Shown here: positions 16,412 to 25,005 of the stretch, one piece after another
Position numbering within the stretch: the first letter of the stretch is position 1
Layout of the letters: each line of letters opens with the position of its first letter
From: Vampirovibrio sp.
GTDB taxonomy: Bacteria; Cyanobacteriota; Vampirovibrionia; Vampirovibrionales; Vampirovibrionaceae
NCBI GenBank assembly: GCA_027448865.1
Contig: DAIDMR010000245.1
Coordinates: forward strand, 1 to 38,376
Direction: 5' to 3'
DNA length: 38,376 nt
Program-made: the position numbers and the translations under genes
The notes under the pieces: generated by a model
What the model was told of the DNA's origin: nothing
Database searches by the model: none
Seen by the model: the letters and a program-made list of their open reading frames with translations, nothing else

Positions 16412-17161
16412 TTAATTTAAACTTTCAATACCGCAAATGGATCGATAGGCGCAAAATTTATCGGGGCACTGGCGATTGTCCGGTAAACCATACTCCTCCT
16501 CCACAGCCATAGCCGACACAATGGCGGACAAGGTTTGCCGGGTGGCCTCATGTTTGGCCGTGTTGTAATCCACAACCACTTCCCGCACCGGAGAGTGGCT
16601 ATCGGCCTTCACTTCCACGTATACAAACTGCACTTGTTCCGGCTGAAGCGGTCCATTCCAGTTCAGGTTCAAATCCGCCGCGGATGACGTTTGAGCCACT
16701 TCCACCAGGGCGTATAAATACAAGCGGGTTTGCCAATCCACCTCGGGATTACGAGGCACCCCGGTTCCAGTTTTCCAATCGATCACCAGCACCGTGTCAT
16801 CCCGCCGGGCCACCCGATCAATTCGCCCGGTCAACCACTCTGTGAATCCCTGACGGGTGGGCATGGGCACGTGAAAGGCCCATTCGTTGGCAATCACCGG
16901 TAAATGCGCCACGGGATGGGCCATCAGCTTCTGCCAGCTCACCCGCACATCCATGGGGGCGTTTTCCAACAACAGGGTACAATCCAGCCCACGGGCCTGA
17001 TAATCCAGCAATTTATGCACGTCCCGCCCCAGCCGGAAATGCTGAATATCCGCAGGCCACTGCATTTTTTTGACATGCTTGTAAAAAAACTGACGTTTGC
17101 ATCGGCTCCAGGATTTAAAGGCATCGGAGGAAATCTGGGTAAATTCAAGTGGCCTGGGCAT
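16412..17161 (-). CDS. PD-(D/E)XK nuclease with Fe-S-type cysteines (AddB/Cas4-like)
   Basis: This 249-residue protein is probably the nuclease subunit for the adjacent helicase. It shows the RecB-family nuclease motifs: GRDVH (His49), GRIDRV (Asp115), VIDWKTG (Asp128, Lys130) and QTRLYLYAL. Cys21 (WSRC), Cys232, Cys237 and Cys243 (CPDKFCAYRSIC) match the one-plus-three cysteine layout that holds a [4Fe-4S] cluster in AddB and Cas4. I place the start at 17161 because GGGGAGG lies six bases before that ATG; the track start at 17194 precedes the ribosome site. The gene overlaps the helicase stop by 17 bases, which implies translational coupling. No Cas genes or CRISPR array are present, so a Cas4 role is unlikely. 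Confidence 0.88.
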   Translation of the reverse strand: MPRPLEFTQISSDAFKSWSRCKRQFFYKHVKKMQWPADIQHFRLGRDVHKLLDYQARGLDCTLLLENAPMDVRVSWQKLMAHPVAHLPVIANEWAFHVPMPTRQGFTEWLTGRIDRVARRDDTVLVIDWKTGTGVPRNPEVDWQTRLYLYALVEVAQTSSAADLNLNWNGPLQPEQVQFVYVEVKADSHSPVREVVVDYNTAKHEATRQTLSAIVSAMAVEEEYGLPDNRQCPDKFCAYRSICGIESLN

Positions 17162-20100
17162 TTTGAACCTCCCCATCCCCAATACACACCACATTATCCA
17201 GCGGCGGATGCAATTTGGCTTGCAGGGCCTGAAAAACAGCGGCGGGCTCCACTTTTCGAATTTTGTTATAGCGGGTCATGGTCTGCAAATGCGCTGAAAG
17301 GTATAAAGCCCGCTTGGCCCGGGTCAGGCCCACATAAATTAACCGGGCTTCCTCTTCAATTTTTTCCCGCTTTTTATCCTGCTGATAACTCTCTTCCAGC
17401 AACTGCCCTTGCCCCTTGAAGTGGATGCGATCCAGTTCCTGAACCAGTTTATCCGTTTCATCAAACCGAATGCTACTGACCTGATGCGGGAAAGTTTCAG
17501 CCTGCAAAAAGGGCATAAACACCACGTCAAATTCCTGCCCCTTGGATTTGTGCATGCTCATCACCTGCACCACTTGACTGGCATTTTGGGCCAACACTTC
17601 CCCAAAACCCTTCTTGCCCCGCCAGGATTTCTGAAATGCCTCAAACTGGTGCAATACAATCTCCAAGGGGGACAAATGCACCATGTGCTGGAACGTGTTT
17701 AAAATATCCTGAGCCATCAAGGCGCATAAGTATCCGTTGCTGCGATCCGCCACGGACGTGCAAAACCGATCCACAATGCGAACCACCAGAGCGCTCACAT
17801 TCCCTCCCGCCGCTTGCCGACTGAAATCCACAAAATCGTAGTACCACTGCCGCAGCATCTCATCATCCAAATTCAACGGTGATTCATACAGCAATGGTTG
17901 GCTGTCCATTAAAGCCTTGCGAGAGGTACTCTCCGTCAAGCCCAATCGTTCAACCTGCAACTGATACCACTGGCTTTGCAGCGATAAATCGTACGGAGAG
18001 GCCAACAACTTGAGCGTGCAGACAATAAAGGAAAAAACCGGGTTCACGTTCAACTGCTCACTCAAACTGACCGCCGGAATTTGAGCCTGATGCAGCATGG
18101 CGGTGACCCGATTGACCTGCGAATTGGTTCGCACCAATATGGCAATGGACGCCTCCGGCTGCTGTGTGCGGATCTGCTGAATGCGCTCCACCAGCCAGCT
18201 CTCTTCCATTTTGTCCAAATCAAACAACTCGGCGGTTGGGGAACACAACAAGGCCGGGTTTTGGCCGGGTACCGGCTTCATATCCACCGGCTCAAAGGCT
18301 TGCTCCAACCCCGGAAGCTGGCTGGCCTGCCGCATCCAAAAATTGGCAAGCGCAATGATTTCCGGGGCGCAGCGGCCGCTTTGAACCATATGAACCGGGA
18401 CTTGGGCATTTTTGACAAAATCCCGGAACACCGACGTATCGGCGGAACTGAACGTGGTGGTAATGGACTGGTTGGTATCACCGGTGCGAATTAAATTGGG
18501 ATTTTCCCCGCCCAGCAAGGCGATAAATTCCTGCAACAGACGAGACGAGTCCTGAGCCTCATCCTCGATAATATAGGCAAATTGCCGCTGATATTTTTCC
18601 CGAATATCGGGGAAGCACCGCAAAATATCCACGGCCTTGGTGATTAAATCCGTAAAATCCAACGAGCCGCTGTGGTGCAGTTCGTGATTGTACAACTTGA
18701 ACGCGGGTAAAAATTCCGCCAGGCGGAAATTACCGGGCTGACTCTCAATGTGTCGCAGAATGGCCGCTTCGGTGATGCCGAACATTTTGCAATGGTTTAT
18801 GCCCCGATCGATGGCTCGCTGCCAGTCCATCACATTTTTGGTGGATTCCGGCTGGGTGAGCAAGGCCACTTTACTGAGGATTTCACCCCGCCCGTAATCA
18901 TCCAGTATGGTCATATCGTCCGGTAAAAATCCGGCCAGCACGGCGTGATCGTTTTCCGCCAGAATGCGAAAGGCCAAACTGTGAATGGTGGACACCACCG
19001 GCAATTGATTAGTCACTCCGGCCAGCTTCTTCTTCAACCGACCCAGCAGAGTTTTGGCGGCGCTGTCCATATACGTTAGCACCAGAATGCGCTCTGGCGG
19101 CGTGCCCCGCTGAATCAATTCCAGCAACAGTTCCACGTTCACAAAGGTTTTGCCCGCACCGGGCACGGCGCTGATGGCCATGGTGCCCGACTGATAGCCT
19201 AAGATGGGTTGCTGATCCGCCCGCAGCACCGCCCGCTCCAAAGTGTACAGATCCTGTGTAAGCTCTGGCACATTCAGCAAGCGCGGTTTTAACAAGCCCA
19301 TGTGCGTTCCCCCTAAATCATCCAGTTCGCTGGCATAGGCCTGAATCTTTTCTGTGGCCAACAACATTAAAGAGCGAGTAATATGCCCCGCCCGAGTGCG
19401 AATAACCGCCTCGTTAAATTCTTCGCTAAAGGCCGTATTGGAGCCATCCCACACCGCGGAATGCACCCAGGCGTTGTAGAGCGGGGCATTGTCACTGCGG
19501 GCCCACTCCCGGGCACTCACATCCAGCCAGCACTGCACTTTGCGGTAAATTTCCAAATCAATCATCTTTTGCGGCGTGCCGATAATCAGGGCGTCTGGCT
19601 GCACCGCCTCCGGCATTTCGGGTGTATCGGCCATGGTCCCGCTTTTCACCTGCTCCAGCCACCAGCGGTTAAAATCCTGACCGGCCACCGTATCCGGCGC
19701 TTGCCCCGATCGGGTCAGACCTTTATAAATTTCTCGCTGCCGCAAATAACTTTGAATAATGCGGTTCAAATCCGCGTAACCGTCCCGCTCGGTGGCACAA
19801 GGGGCCAATAATTCCTTGAACGCGGAATAGAGCTGCTGATCAAAGCCCAGTGCAGGCGCCTTTTGCAACCACTGACCCAGTAATTCATAACGGGATAACG
19901 CAGCGCCGCTCAGGGCAAAAGGCAGCACTTCCAGCGGCGGCAGCGGGTAAAAACCTTCCGAATTGCTACCCAACCAATCGCCCACCGCTTGAGACAACTG
20001 ATCCAGCCGTTCTCCGGAAATATCGGGTAAATGCTGAAAGCCCAACCCCTGCATCAGGATGGTCTTAATTTCCCACCGGGAGGGATAGACTTTCCACTGT

Positions 20101-21299
20101 GCGGCGTTGGCCCACTGAATCAGGGAAATAAAACTCTTGCACTTGGGATTATCACTGGGGCGCTTGGTACCTGACAGCAACTGCACCGGGATGCCCCGCT
20201 GACTGAGGCGGCTGTGCAACTGATGGAAACTGAGGAAATCCGTTTTGGGCAGCACCAGACAAAAATCACCGGGGCTGTAGCCCGCCTCCAGCGCGTCCAG
20301 CACGTCCTCCACCACTTGTTCCAGTAGCTCCACCCGGGTCATAAACCCGTCGTTCAGGCTGACCATAGCCGGCATGGGCAGAAAGCCTTCCGTGCGCTTC
20401 CAGTTGGCCAATAAAGCCTGCCCCGCTTGATACGCACTGTCTTCTCGGGTTAAAACCACCGTCTCACCGGGACGCAAGGCTTTCAGGGCGTTCCAGTCGT
20501 AGGGATAGGCGTTTAGATACCCCCGTCGGGAGCCTCCATCCACATCCGCCGCCAGAACCAGCGTTTCCAAATTCGGGCTTAAAAACTCAATCAGGCGCTG
20601 CTGGGCCACAATGGTTTCATCCACATCATCCACAATCAAATGCCGAATCTCGCTTCTCAGCCCAGTGGACAGGGCGTTGTCCTTCTTCAGCAGGCTGTTG
20701 AAAATATCCAGCTGCTTATTGGGGTCCAGCACCCGCAACACGTAACTTTCAATATCAAACTGCTGCTCCAGCCAACTGACTTCCGCGTGGCACATCTCAT
20801 TCATCAGCACAGACCGTTCCTGCATGTCCTTGCGGGACAGCAGATTCTCCGAACGCAGGCGCAAGCGACGCACCATCTGCTTTAAAATATGCTGATCCGA
20901 ACCGGGAAAGTTCTCGAAAACGGTCTGCCCCTTCTGCTCGGACTCTTTACGCAAGCGGGCTAGCAACCATTTTAAAATCAGCTCGCTATCTTCCAGGCCC
21001 GATAATTCCGGGCGGATCACCGCAACCCCTTTTTTCAAGGTGCGACTGATTTCCTCCTCCACCAGCGGCCAGTAATTAAACAAAACATTGCGCACAAAAC
21101 CCGCGTAAGTATAAATGGGCAGCTGGGCCACCGCCTGTGTCCGACTGGCCAGCAGACGCTCAATAAATTTTTGTTGACGAGCGTGGTTGCTACAGAGAAC
21201 CAGCACCGACGACGCCGGTACGGATTGCAGCAATCGACTGGTTTCCACCACCAAACGACCGGTTTTGCCAGACCCCAACGGCCCTTCCACATACAACAT
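17145..21299 (-). CDS. Tandem-helicase protein: AddB-like N-half fused to AddA/UvrD-like C-half
   Basis: The protein has 1384 residues with two P-loop cores. The N-half (about 1-690) has Walker A GPLGSGKT at residues 6-13, VLVLCSN, YTYAGFVRNVL, a Walker B-like LIVDDVDE (224-228) and LVLAADVD. This layout, with the P-loop at the extreme N-terminus, matches AddB. The C-half (about 700-1384) is a full SF1A helicase: AVPGAGKT (711-718), STIHSLAFRIL, IEDEAQD (913-917), TGDTNQSI, ILVRTNSQVN, MSMHKSKGQEFD and IYVGLTRAKRAL. No nuclease domain is attached; it is encoded by the overlapping next gene. I infer an AddAB/RecBCD-like double-strand-end processing machine. The Shine-Dalgarno signal is weak. 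I do not know whether this fusion has been described. Confidence 0.88.
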   Translation of the reverse strand: MLYVEGPLGSGKTGRLVVETSRLLQSVPASSVLVLCSNHARQQKFIERLLASRTQAVAQLPIYTYAGFVRNVLFNYWPLVEEEISRTLKKGVAVIRPELSGLEDSELILKWLLARLRKESEQKGQTVFENFPGSDQHILKQMVRRLRLRSENLLSRKDMQERSVLMNEMCHAEVSWLEQQFDIESYVLRVLDPNKQLDIFNSLLKKDNALSTGLRSEIRHLIVDDVDETIVAQQRLIEFLSPNLETLVLAADVDGGSRRGYLNAYPYDWNALKALRPGETVVLTREDSAYQAGQALLANWKRTEGFLPMPAMVSLNDGFMTRVELLEQVVEDVLDALEAGYSPGDFCLVLPKTDFLSFHQLHSRLSQRGIPVQLLSGTKRPSDNPKCKSFISLIQWANAAQWKVYPSRWEIKTILMQGLGFQHLPDISGERLDQLSQAVGDWLGSNSEGFYPLPPLEVLPFALSGAALSRYELLGQWLQKAPALGFDQQLYSAFKELLAPCATERDGYADLNRIIQSYLRQREIYKGLTRSGQAPDTVAGQDFNRWWLEQVKSGTMADTPEMPEAVQPDALIIGTPQKMIDLEIYRKVQCWLDVSAREWARSDNAPLYNAWVHSAVWDGSNTAFSEEFNEAVIRTRAGHITRSLMLLATEKIQAYASELDDLGGTHMGLLKPRLLNVPELTQDLYTLERAVLRADQQPILGYQSGTMAISAVPGAGKTFVNVELLLELIQRGTPPERILVLTYMDSAAKTLLGRLKKKLAGVTNQLPVVSTIHSLAFRILAENDHAVLAGFLPDDMTILDDYGRGEILSKVALLTQPESTKNVMDWQRAIDRGINHCKMFGITEAAILRHIESQPGNFRLAEFLPAFKLYNHELHHSGSLDFTDLITKAVDILRCFPDIREKYQRQFAYIIEDEAQDSSRLLQEFIALLGGENPNLIRTGDTNQSITTTFSSADTSVFRDFVKNAQVPVHMVQSGRCAPEIIALANFWMRQASQLPGLEQAFEPVDMKPVPGQNPALLCSPTAELFDLDKMEESWLVERIQQIRTQQPEASIAILVRTNSQVNRVTAMLHQAQIPAVSLSEQLNVNPVFSFIVCTLKLLASPYDLSLQSQWYQLQVERLGLTESTSRKALMDSQPLLYESPLNLDDEMLRQWYYDFVDFSRQAAGGNVSALVVRIVDRFCTSVADRSNGYLCALMAQDILNTFQHMVHLSPLEIVLHQFEAFQKSWRGKKGFGEVLAQNASQVVQVMSMHKSKGQEFDVVFMPFLQAETFPHQVSSIRFDETDKLVQELDRIHFKGQGQLLEESYQQDKKREKIEEEARLIYVGLTRAKRALYLSAHLQTMTRYNKIRKVEPAAVFQALQAKLHPPLDNVVCIGDGEVQNAQAT

Positions 21300-21475
21300 C
21301 GCGTCCGGACGTGCCCTTTAGACCTGCCCTTGCAAGCCCGCCAAACTGTAACAGCACTACTATACCGGATTCCCGGAAAGCCCAACAGGGATCAATCTTC
21401 GGTTTTCGCTACTATTCAACCCACAGAATCAAAACATCGAGTCAGTAACCCAATAAACCCTTCCAGACAAAGGGT

Positions 21476-21649
21476 CTAGTTTGCGCCCTCACTGGGCAAA
21501 AATTGCCTTAAAATGGCCTCGCGATTCTTCCGAAACTGCAGATAGGTATCCCAATCCTTGGCAATCTGCTCTGATTCCTTCAGAAGTCGCTCCAGCTCCT
21601 GCTGCGTGATGCTTGTCATCATACGTTTGCAATAATCCCTCAGTCCCAT
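21476..21649 (-). CDS. Small helical orphan upstream of the helicase gene
   Basis: From the ATG at 21649 (GAGG six bases upstream) it has 57 residues: MGLRDYCKRMMTSITQQEL then LERLLKESEQIAKDWDTYL and FRKNREAILRQFL. It is highly charged and almost entirely helical, with coiled-coil character. The track start at 21661 adds four residues. It lies 176 bases before the helicase gene on the same strand, so it may share its transcript, and it is divergent from fliW. Function unknown. Confidence 0.5.
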   Translation of the reverse strand: MGLRDYCKRMMTSITQQELERLLKESEQIAKDWDTYLQFRKNREAILRQFLPSEGAN

Positions 21650-21725
21650 TGCGTGCCTCAAGTCACTCTGTCATCGACCCAATCGTGGAAAAGTTTAGAA
21701 AAACTGGCCCATTTATGACTTTTTC

Positions 21726-21753
21726 TTTAAAATAGCTTATGGATTGTTACAAT
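21726..21753 (+). promoter_or_regulatory. Possible promoter for fliW-csrA
   Basis: TTTAAA (21726-21731) and TACAAT (21748-21753) are 16 bases apart, about 75 bases before the fliW start. TATTAT at 21773-21778 is an alternative -10. No flagellar sigma-28 consensus was seen. Confidence 0.25.
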
Positions 21754-21826
21754 CTAGGCATCCCTGAAACGGTATTATACAAGAATGTAATCAAAAGTAA
21801 AAAGTTGGTGAGAATGGGAACCCCCA

Positions 21827-22333
21827 ATGGCTAACAAAATTATTCAAACCGCGCGCTTTGGAGAGGTCTCTGTTGACGAGGATCGCATCATTGACTTCAT
21901 TGAGCCGATTTTGGGCTTTAGCGACTCCGCGCGTTACGTGATTCTGGATCATGCAGAAGACTCGCCGTTTAAATGGCTCCAGTCCGCTGATGATCCTGAA
22001 CTGGCCTTTGTGGTGACCAACCCCAAGTTATTCGATATCGACTACGAATTTGCCTTGTCCGATGAAACCGCTGAACATTTAGCCCTGCACAGCGCTGATG
22101 ACGCTTTGGTGATGACCATCGTCAACATTCCGCAGGAAGACCCTAGTAAAATGACCACCAACCTGTTAGGGCCCATTGTCGTCAACCAGTCCAGCCGCAA
22201 AGCCCTGCAAGTGGTTTTACACGACAGTGGATACAGTACCAAAACCCGCCTGATTCCTGATGAAGTTCTGCAGCAGCAACCCAAAGGAGCGTCCTCGGTC
22301 TCATCTCCGGCTTCCGCTGATAAAGGAGACTAG
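21827..22333 (+). CDS. fliW: Flagellar assembly factor FliW
   Basis: FliW binds flagellin and CsrA alternately. When flagellin is exported, freed FliW sequesters CsrA and relieves repression of flagellin mRNA. This 168-residue copy shows family features: TARFGEVSVDEDRIIDF, EPILGFSDSARYVIL, SPFKWLQSADDPELAFVV, a beta-rich VMTIVNIPQEDPSKMTTNLLGPIVVN and ALQVVLHDSGYSTKTRL. The last ~25 residues are a Ser/Ala-rich tail. GGGAA precedes the ATG by seven bases. csrA begins five bases after its stop. The locus implies a flagellated organism, although no flagellin or motor genes lie in the window. Confidence 0.95.
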   Translation: MANKIIQTARFGEVSVDEDRIIDFIEPILGFSDSARYVILDHAEDSPFKWLQSADDPELAFVVTNPKLFDIDYEFALSDETAEHLALHSADDALVMTIVNIPQEDPSKMTTNLLGPIVVNQSSRKALQVVLHDSGYSTKTRLIPDEVLQQQPKGASSVSSPASADKGD

Positions 22334-22338
22334 GACTC

Positions 22339-22599
22339 ATGCTGGTACTCACCCGAAAAACAGGACAAAAAATCATTATCGCCAATGAAATCGAAGTGAC
22401 CATCCTGGAAACCAAGGGGGATTCGGTCAAAATTGGCATTGAAGCCCCCAAGCAAATCACCATTTACCGGGAAGAAATTTTCGAGGAAATCAAAAAAAGC
22501 AACCGACTGGCCACTCAGGAGGCTGAAACTGCCCGCCTGAACAAGGCCATTGAGGCGGTTAACCTGATTAAAACCAGTCCTCCCACAAAGGAGGGATAG
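22339..22599 (+). CDS. csrA: Carbon storage regulator / translational repressor CsrA
   Basis: CsrA dimers bind GGA motifs in mRNA leaders and block ribosomes. The core (residues 1-55) is canonical: MLVLTRKTGQKIIIANEIEV, then TILETKGDSVKIGIEAPKQI and YREEIFEEIK. RNA-binding residues at both edges (L4/R6 and the R44-type Arg in YREE) are kept. A ~30-residue C-terminal helix (QEAETARLNKAIEAVNLI) makes it longer (86) than E. coli CsrA (61); such tails in FliW-containing bacteria form the FliW contact region. AAGGAG is 11 bases before the ATG, overlapping the end of fliW. It is followed four bases later by the TPR gene. Confidence 0.96.
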   Translation: MLVLTRKTGQKIIIANEIEVTILETKGDSVKIGIEAPKQITIYREEIFEEIKKSNRLATQEAETARLNKAIEAVNLIKTSPPTKEG

Positions 22600-22603
22600 G
22601 CCG

Positions 22604-23344
22604 TTGGCTGTCTTCTCTCAACTTAATGAAGCCAGAGATCTTTTGTTCAGAGAGAGAAAGGCCCCGGCAGCCGAAGAATCGCTACGCCTGTTGATGAAGC
22701 AGGCTACAACATGCACTGTTGAAGAGAAACGAGCCCTGTATGAGCTGATGGGGCTGGCACTGAGGGCGCAAGGGCGTTTCGAGGAGGCTGCAGATCTCTA
22801 CGTCCAGATCCACGATTACTACCAGAGTGGCTACTGCGCCATGTTGCAGGGAAAAGCCCCGGCCATGCAACAGTCCTGGAGCAAGGTACTGAGTCAACGT
22901 CAAAACCACTGGTGCGTGTCCCTGTATGGATTAATCAGCGGCCAACTCCGAACCGTGCCCACCATTTTTCAGATCCGCAACCACATGGAAAGCGATATCG
23001 CCAACCTGATTGCGGCCAATCGCACCGATTACCTGGAAAATTACCTGAATTACGTGGATTTCCTGACTCAAGTCAACCTGGAGGCACCCAAATTTGCCGG
23101 ACGCGCCCTGATGAACGCCAATTGGCTGGATAGAGCGGGTACGTACCTACTGCAAGGCCAAAAAGCCTTACCCAACGACCCTGAAATTTACTTTCATCTG
23201 GGACAATACAGCGTGGCCCTGATGCACCTGAAAGAGGCTCGCCTGATGTTGAATCAGTGCCTGCTCATCAGTCCGACCTATCGCCCCGCCAGTGACTTAT
23301 TGGAGACGTTAACCGATCATTCCCCGAAAAGTATTAAGCAATGA
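22604..23344 (+). CDS. TPR-like helical repeat protein in the fliW-csrA operon
   Basis: This 246-residue helical protein has no signal peptide. Helix pairs resembling TPR units are visible near residues 42-75 (RALYELMGLALRAQGRFEEAADLY) and again at about 170-230 (AGTYLLQGQKALPNDPEIYFHLGQ, LKEARLMLNQCLLISPTYRPA). The start is TTG with AGGAGGG about ten bases upstream, overlapping the end of csrA. The stop overlaps the next ATG (ATGA), so it is translationally coupled to the glycosyltransferase. Its place suggests a flagellar or flagellin-related assembly or scaffold role, but this is context only. Confidence 0.8.
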   Translation: MAVFSQLNEARDLLFRERKAPAAEESLRLLMKQATTCTVEEKRALYELMGLALRAQGRFEEAADLYVQIHDYYQSGYCAMLQGKAPAMQQSWSKVLSQRQNHWCVSLYGLISGQLRTVPTIFQIRNHMESDIANLIAANRTDYLENYLNYVDFLTQVNLEAPKFAGRALMNANWLDRAGTYLLQGQKALPNDPEIYFHLGQYSVALMHLKEARLMLNQCLLISPTYRPASDLLETLTDHSPKSIKQ

Positions 23345-24048
23345 CGACCCATAAAACCCTTAGCATCCTGATCCCCGTATTCAACGAGATTCGCTTCCTG
23401 AGTGCCCTGCTGGAAAAAGTGAACGCGGTGGATTTCTGCGGCCTGCAAAAGCAAATCATTCTGGTGGATGATGGTTCCACCGACGGCACCCGCGACCTGT
23501 TAAAGCGCTATGAGGGACAACCACCCTACACGGTGCTGTATCACGCCCACAACCAGGGAAAGGGGGCCGCCCTCAGAACGGCCATTCAGCATGCCAGCGG
23601 GGAGATTATCGTCATACAGGACGCCGATTTGGAGTACGACCCCAAGGACTACCCGGAGCTGATTCAACTCATTCTGGATGGCAAGGCCGATGTGGCTTAT
23701 GGCAGCCGTTTAACCGCCGGGAAGCCGGTTCGGGCCTTCAACGTGCTGCACTATTTTGGCAATAAATTTCTGACTTTTATGACCAACATCCTCTACAACA
23801 CCACCCTGACCGATATGGAAACCTGTTACAAAGCCTTCAAAGCCGAGTTCCTGAAAGACGTGATCATTCGTTCCAACCGGTTTGATTTTGAGCCGGAAAT
23901 TACGGCCAAGGTACTGAAACGGGGAGCCAGATTATACGAAGCCCCCATTTCCTACAGTGGTCGCAACTTTGATGAAGGCAAGAAAATTACCTGGCGGGAC
24001 GGCATTTCCGCCCTGTGGACGCTGGTGAAGTATCGCTTCGTTGATTAA
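23341..24048 (+). CDS. Family 2 glycosyltransferase (dolichol/polyprenol-phosphate mannose synthase type)
   Basis: This 235-residue GT2 (GT-A fold) protein has the nucleotide-binding start SILIPVFNE, LVDDGSTDGTRDLL, NQGKGAALRTAI, the DxD block IQDADLEYDP, VAYGSRLTAG and the acceptor-side TDMETCYKAF, FDFEPEITAKVLKRG and EAPISYSGRNFDEGKKI. This pattern is typical of DPM1-like enzymes that load a sugar onto a polyprenyl phosphate. No C-terminal membrane spans are present. Translationally coupled to the TPR gene, it may supply a sugar for envelope or flagellin glycosylation; that part is inference from position only. Confidence 0.9.
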   Translation: MTTHKTLSILIPVFNEIRFLSALLEKVNAVDFCGLQKQIILVDDGSTDGTRDLLKRYEGQPPYTVLYHAHNQGKGAALRTAIQHASGEIIVIQDADLEYDPKDYPELIQLILDGKADVAYGSRLTAGKPVRAFNVLHYFGNKFLTFMTNILYNTTLTDMETCYKAFKAEFLKDVIIRSNRFDFEPEITAKVLKRGARLYEAPISYSGRNFDEGKKITWRDGISALWTLVKYRFVD

Positions 24049-24087
24049 GCGCCAAGCGATGTCTTAACTCAGCCGCCCTAAAGCAGT

Positions 24088-24110
24088 GAAAACCCTGTAA
24101 TAAGGGTACC
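24088..24110 (-). terminator. Weak hairpin between convergent genes
   Basis: ACCCT-GTAATA-AGGGT (24092-24107) is a short stem. On the minus strand it is followed by TTTTC. It lies downstream of the GT2 gene and just after the nadC stop, but on the minus strand it is only a weak terminator candidate. Confidence 0.25.
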
Positions 24111-24114
24111 GGAC

Positions 24115-25005
24115 TTACTCCAAATCCAGACCCACATCAATGGACGGAACGCCCAGGGTAATTTTACTGGTGGAAATCACTTCCACCCCGGTTTCAGCGT
24201 AAGCCCGAATGGTGTCCAGGCTAATACCGCCACTGGCCTCGGCGATGGCCCGGTTCTGGATAAGGCTCAAGGCCTCCCGGATGGTGTCAGGGCTCATATT
24301 ATCCAACAGAATAATATCGGCACCCGCTTCTACCGCTTGCTGGACTTGCGCCAGGGTATCCGCCTCCACCTCAATCTTTGTGGTGTGTGAAATTTTGGCT
24401 CGCAGGGTCTTTACCGCCACTGCAATGACCTGATTGGGGTTGATATCGCCCAGCACCTGCAAGTGATTGTCTTTTAGCATCACGCAACTGCCCAGATTAA
24501 ACCGGTGCGGCACTCCGCCCCCATGAAGAACGGCCTGCTGCTCCAGAAGACGCAGACCGGGTGTGGTTTTCCGGGTATGGGTAATCCTGGTGTCAGTCCC
24601 GCTGACCGCCTCTACATAACGCCGGGTCTCGGTGGCCACCCCGCTCAGGTGCTGCAAAAAGTTCAAGGCGGTGCGCTCCGCTTTGAGAATGGACGCCATG
24701 GCCCCCTGCACCTGTGCTATGACCTTACCGGCCTGTGCAACATCCCCATCCTGAAGCATCGGGGTAAACACCAAGGCCGGATCCACCATTTGACAGACCA
24801 GACCGGCCACAGTCAAGCCGGAAACCACACAATCCTGACGCACCCGGAACAGGGCCTGCTTTTGCAACCGGGCCAGTTTCGGCAATGAGTCCGTCGTGAT
24901 ATCCCCCTGAGCCAGGTCTTCCAGCAGGGCGGTACGGACAATGTCCTGAATCGCCAGAGACTCTGCGTCCAGAGGTGTCTGATTCAAAGGGAACACCGGG
25001 ATCAT
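24115..25005 (-). CDS. nadC: Quinolinate phosphoribosyltransferase (decarboxylating)
   Basis: NadC makes nicotinate mononucleotide from quinolinate and PRPP in de novo NAD synthesis. The 296 residues show the family order: ALLEDLAQGDITTD, VSGLTVAG, KAERTALNFLQHLSGVAT, THTRKTTPGLRLLEQQAV, GGGVPHRFNLG, MLKDNH, KIEVEADT, ADIILLDNMSP, EASGGISL and STSKIT. PRPP- and quinolinate-binding Arg, Lys and His residues in these blocks are kept. It overlaps the nadB stop by four bases (ATGA), the classic nadB-nadC coupling. nadA is not in the window. Confidence 0.96.
   Translation of the reverse strand: MIPVFPLNQTPLDAESLAIQDIVRTALLEDLAQGDITTDSLPKLARLQKQALFRVRQDCVVSGLTVAGLVCQMVDPALVFTPMLQDGDVAQAGKVIAQVQGAMASILKAERTALNFLQHLSGVATETRRYVEAVSGTDTRITHTRKTTPGLRLLEQQAVLHGGGVPHRFNLGSCVMLKDNHLQVLGDINPNQVIAVAVKTLRAKISHTTKIEVEADTLAQVQQAVEAGADIILLDNMSPDTIREALSLIQNRAIAEASGGISLDTIRAYAETGVEVISTSKITLGVPSIDVGLDLE

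Noticed and set aside
16412-17161. Cas4 of a CRISPR system
   Set aside because: No repeat array or other cas genes; the adjacent overlapping helicase explains the nuclease better.
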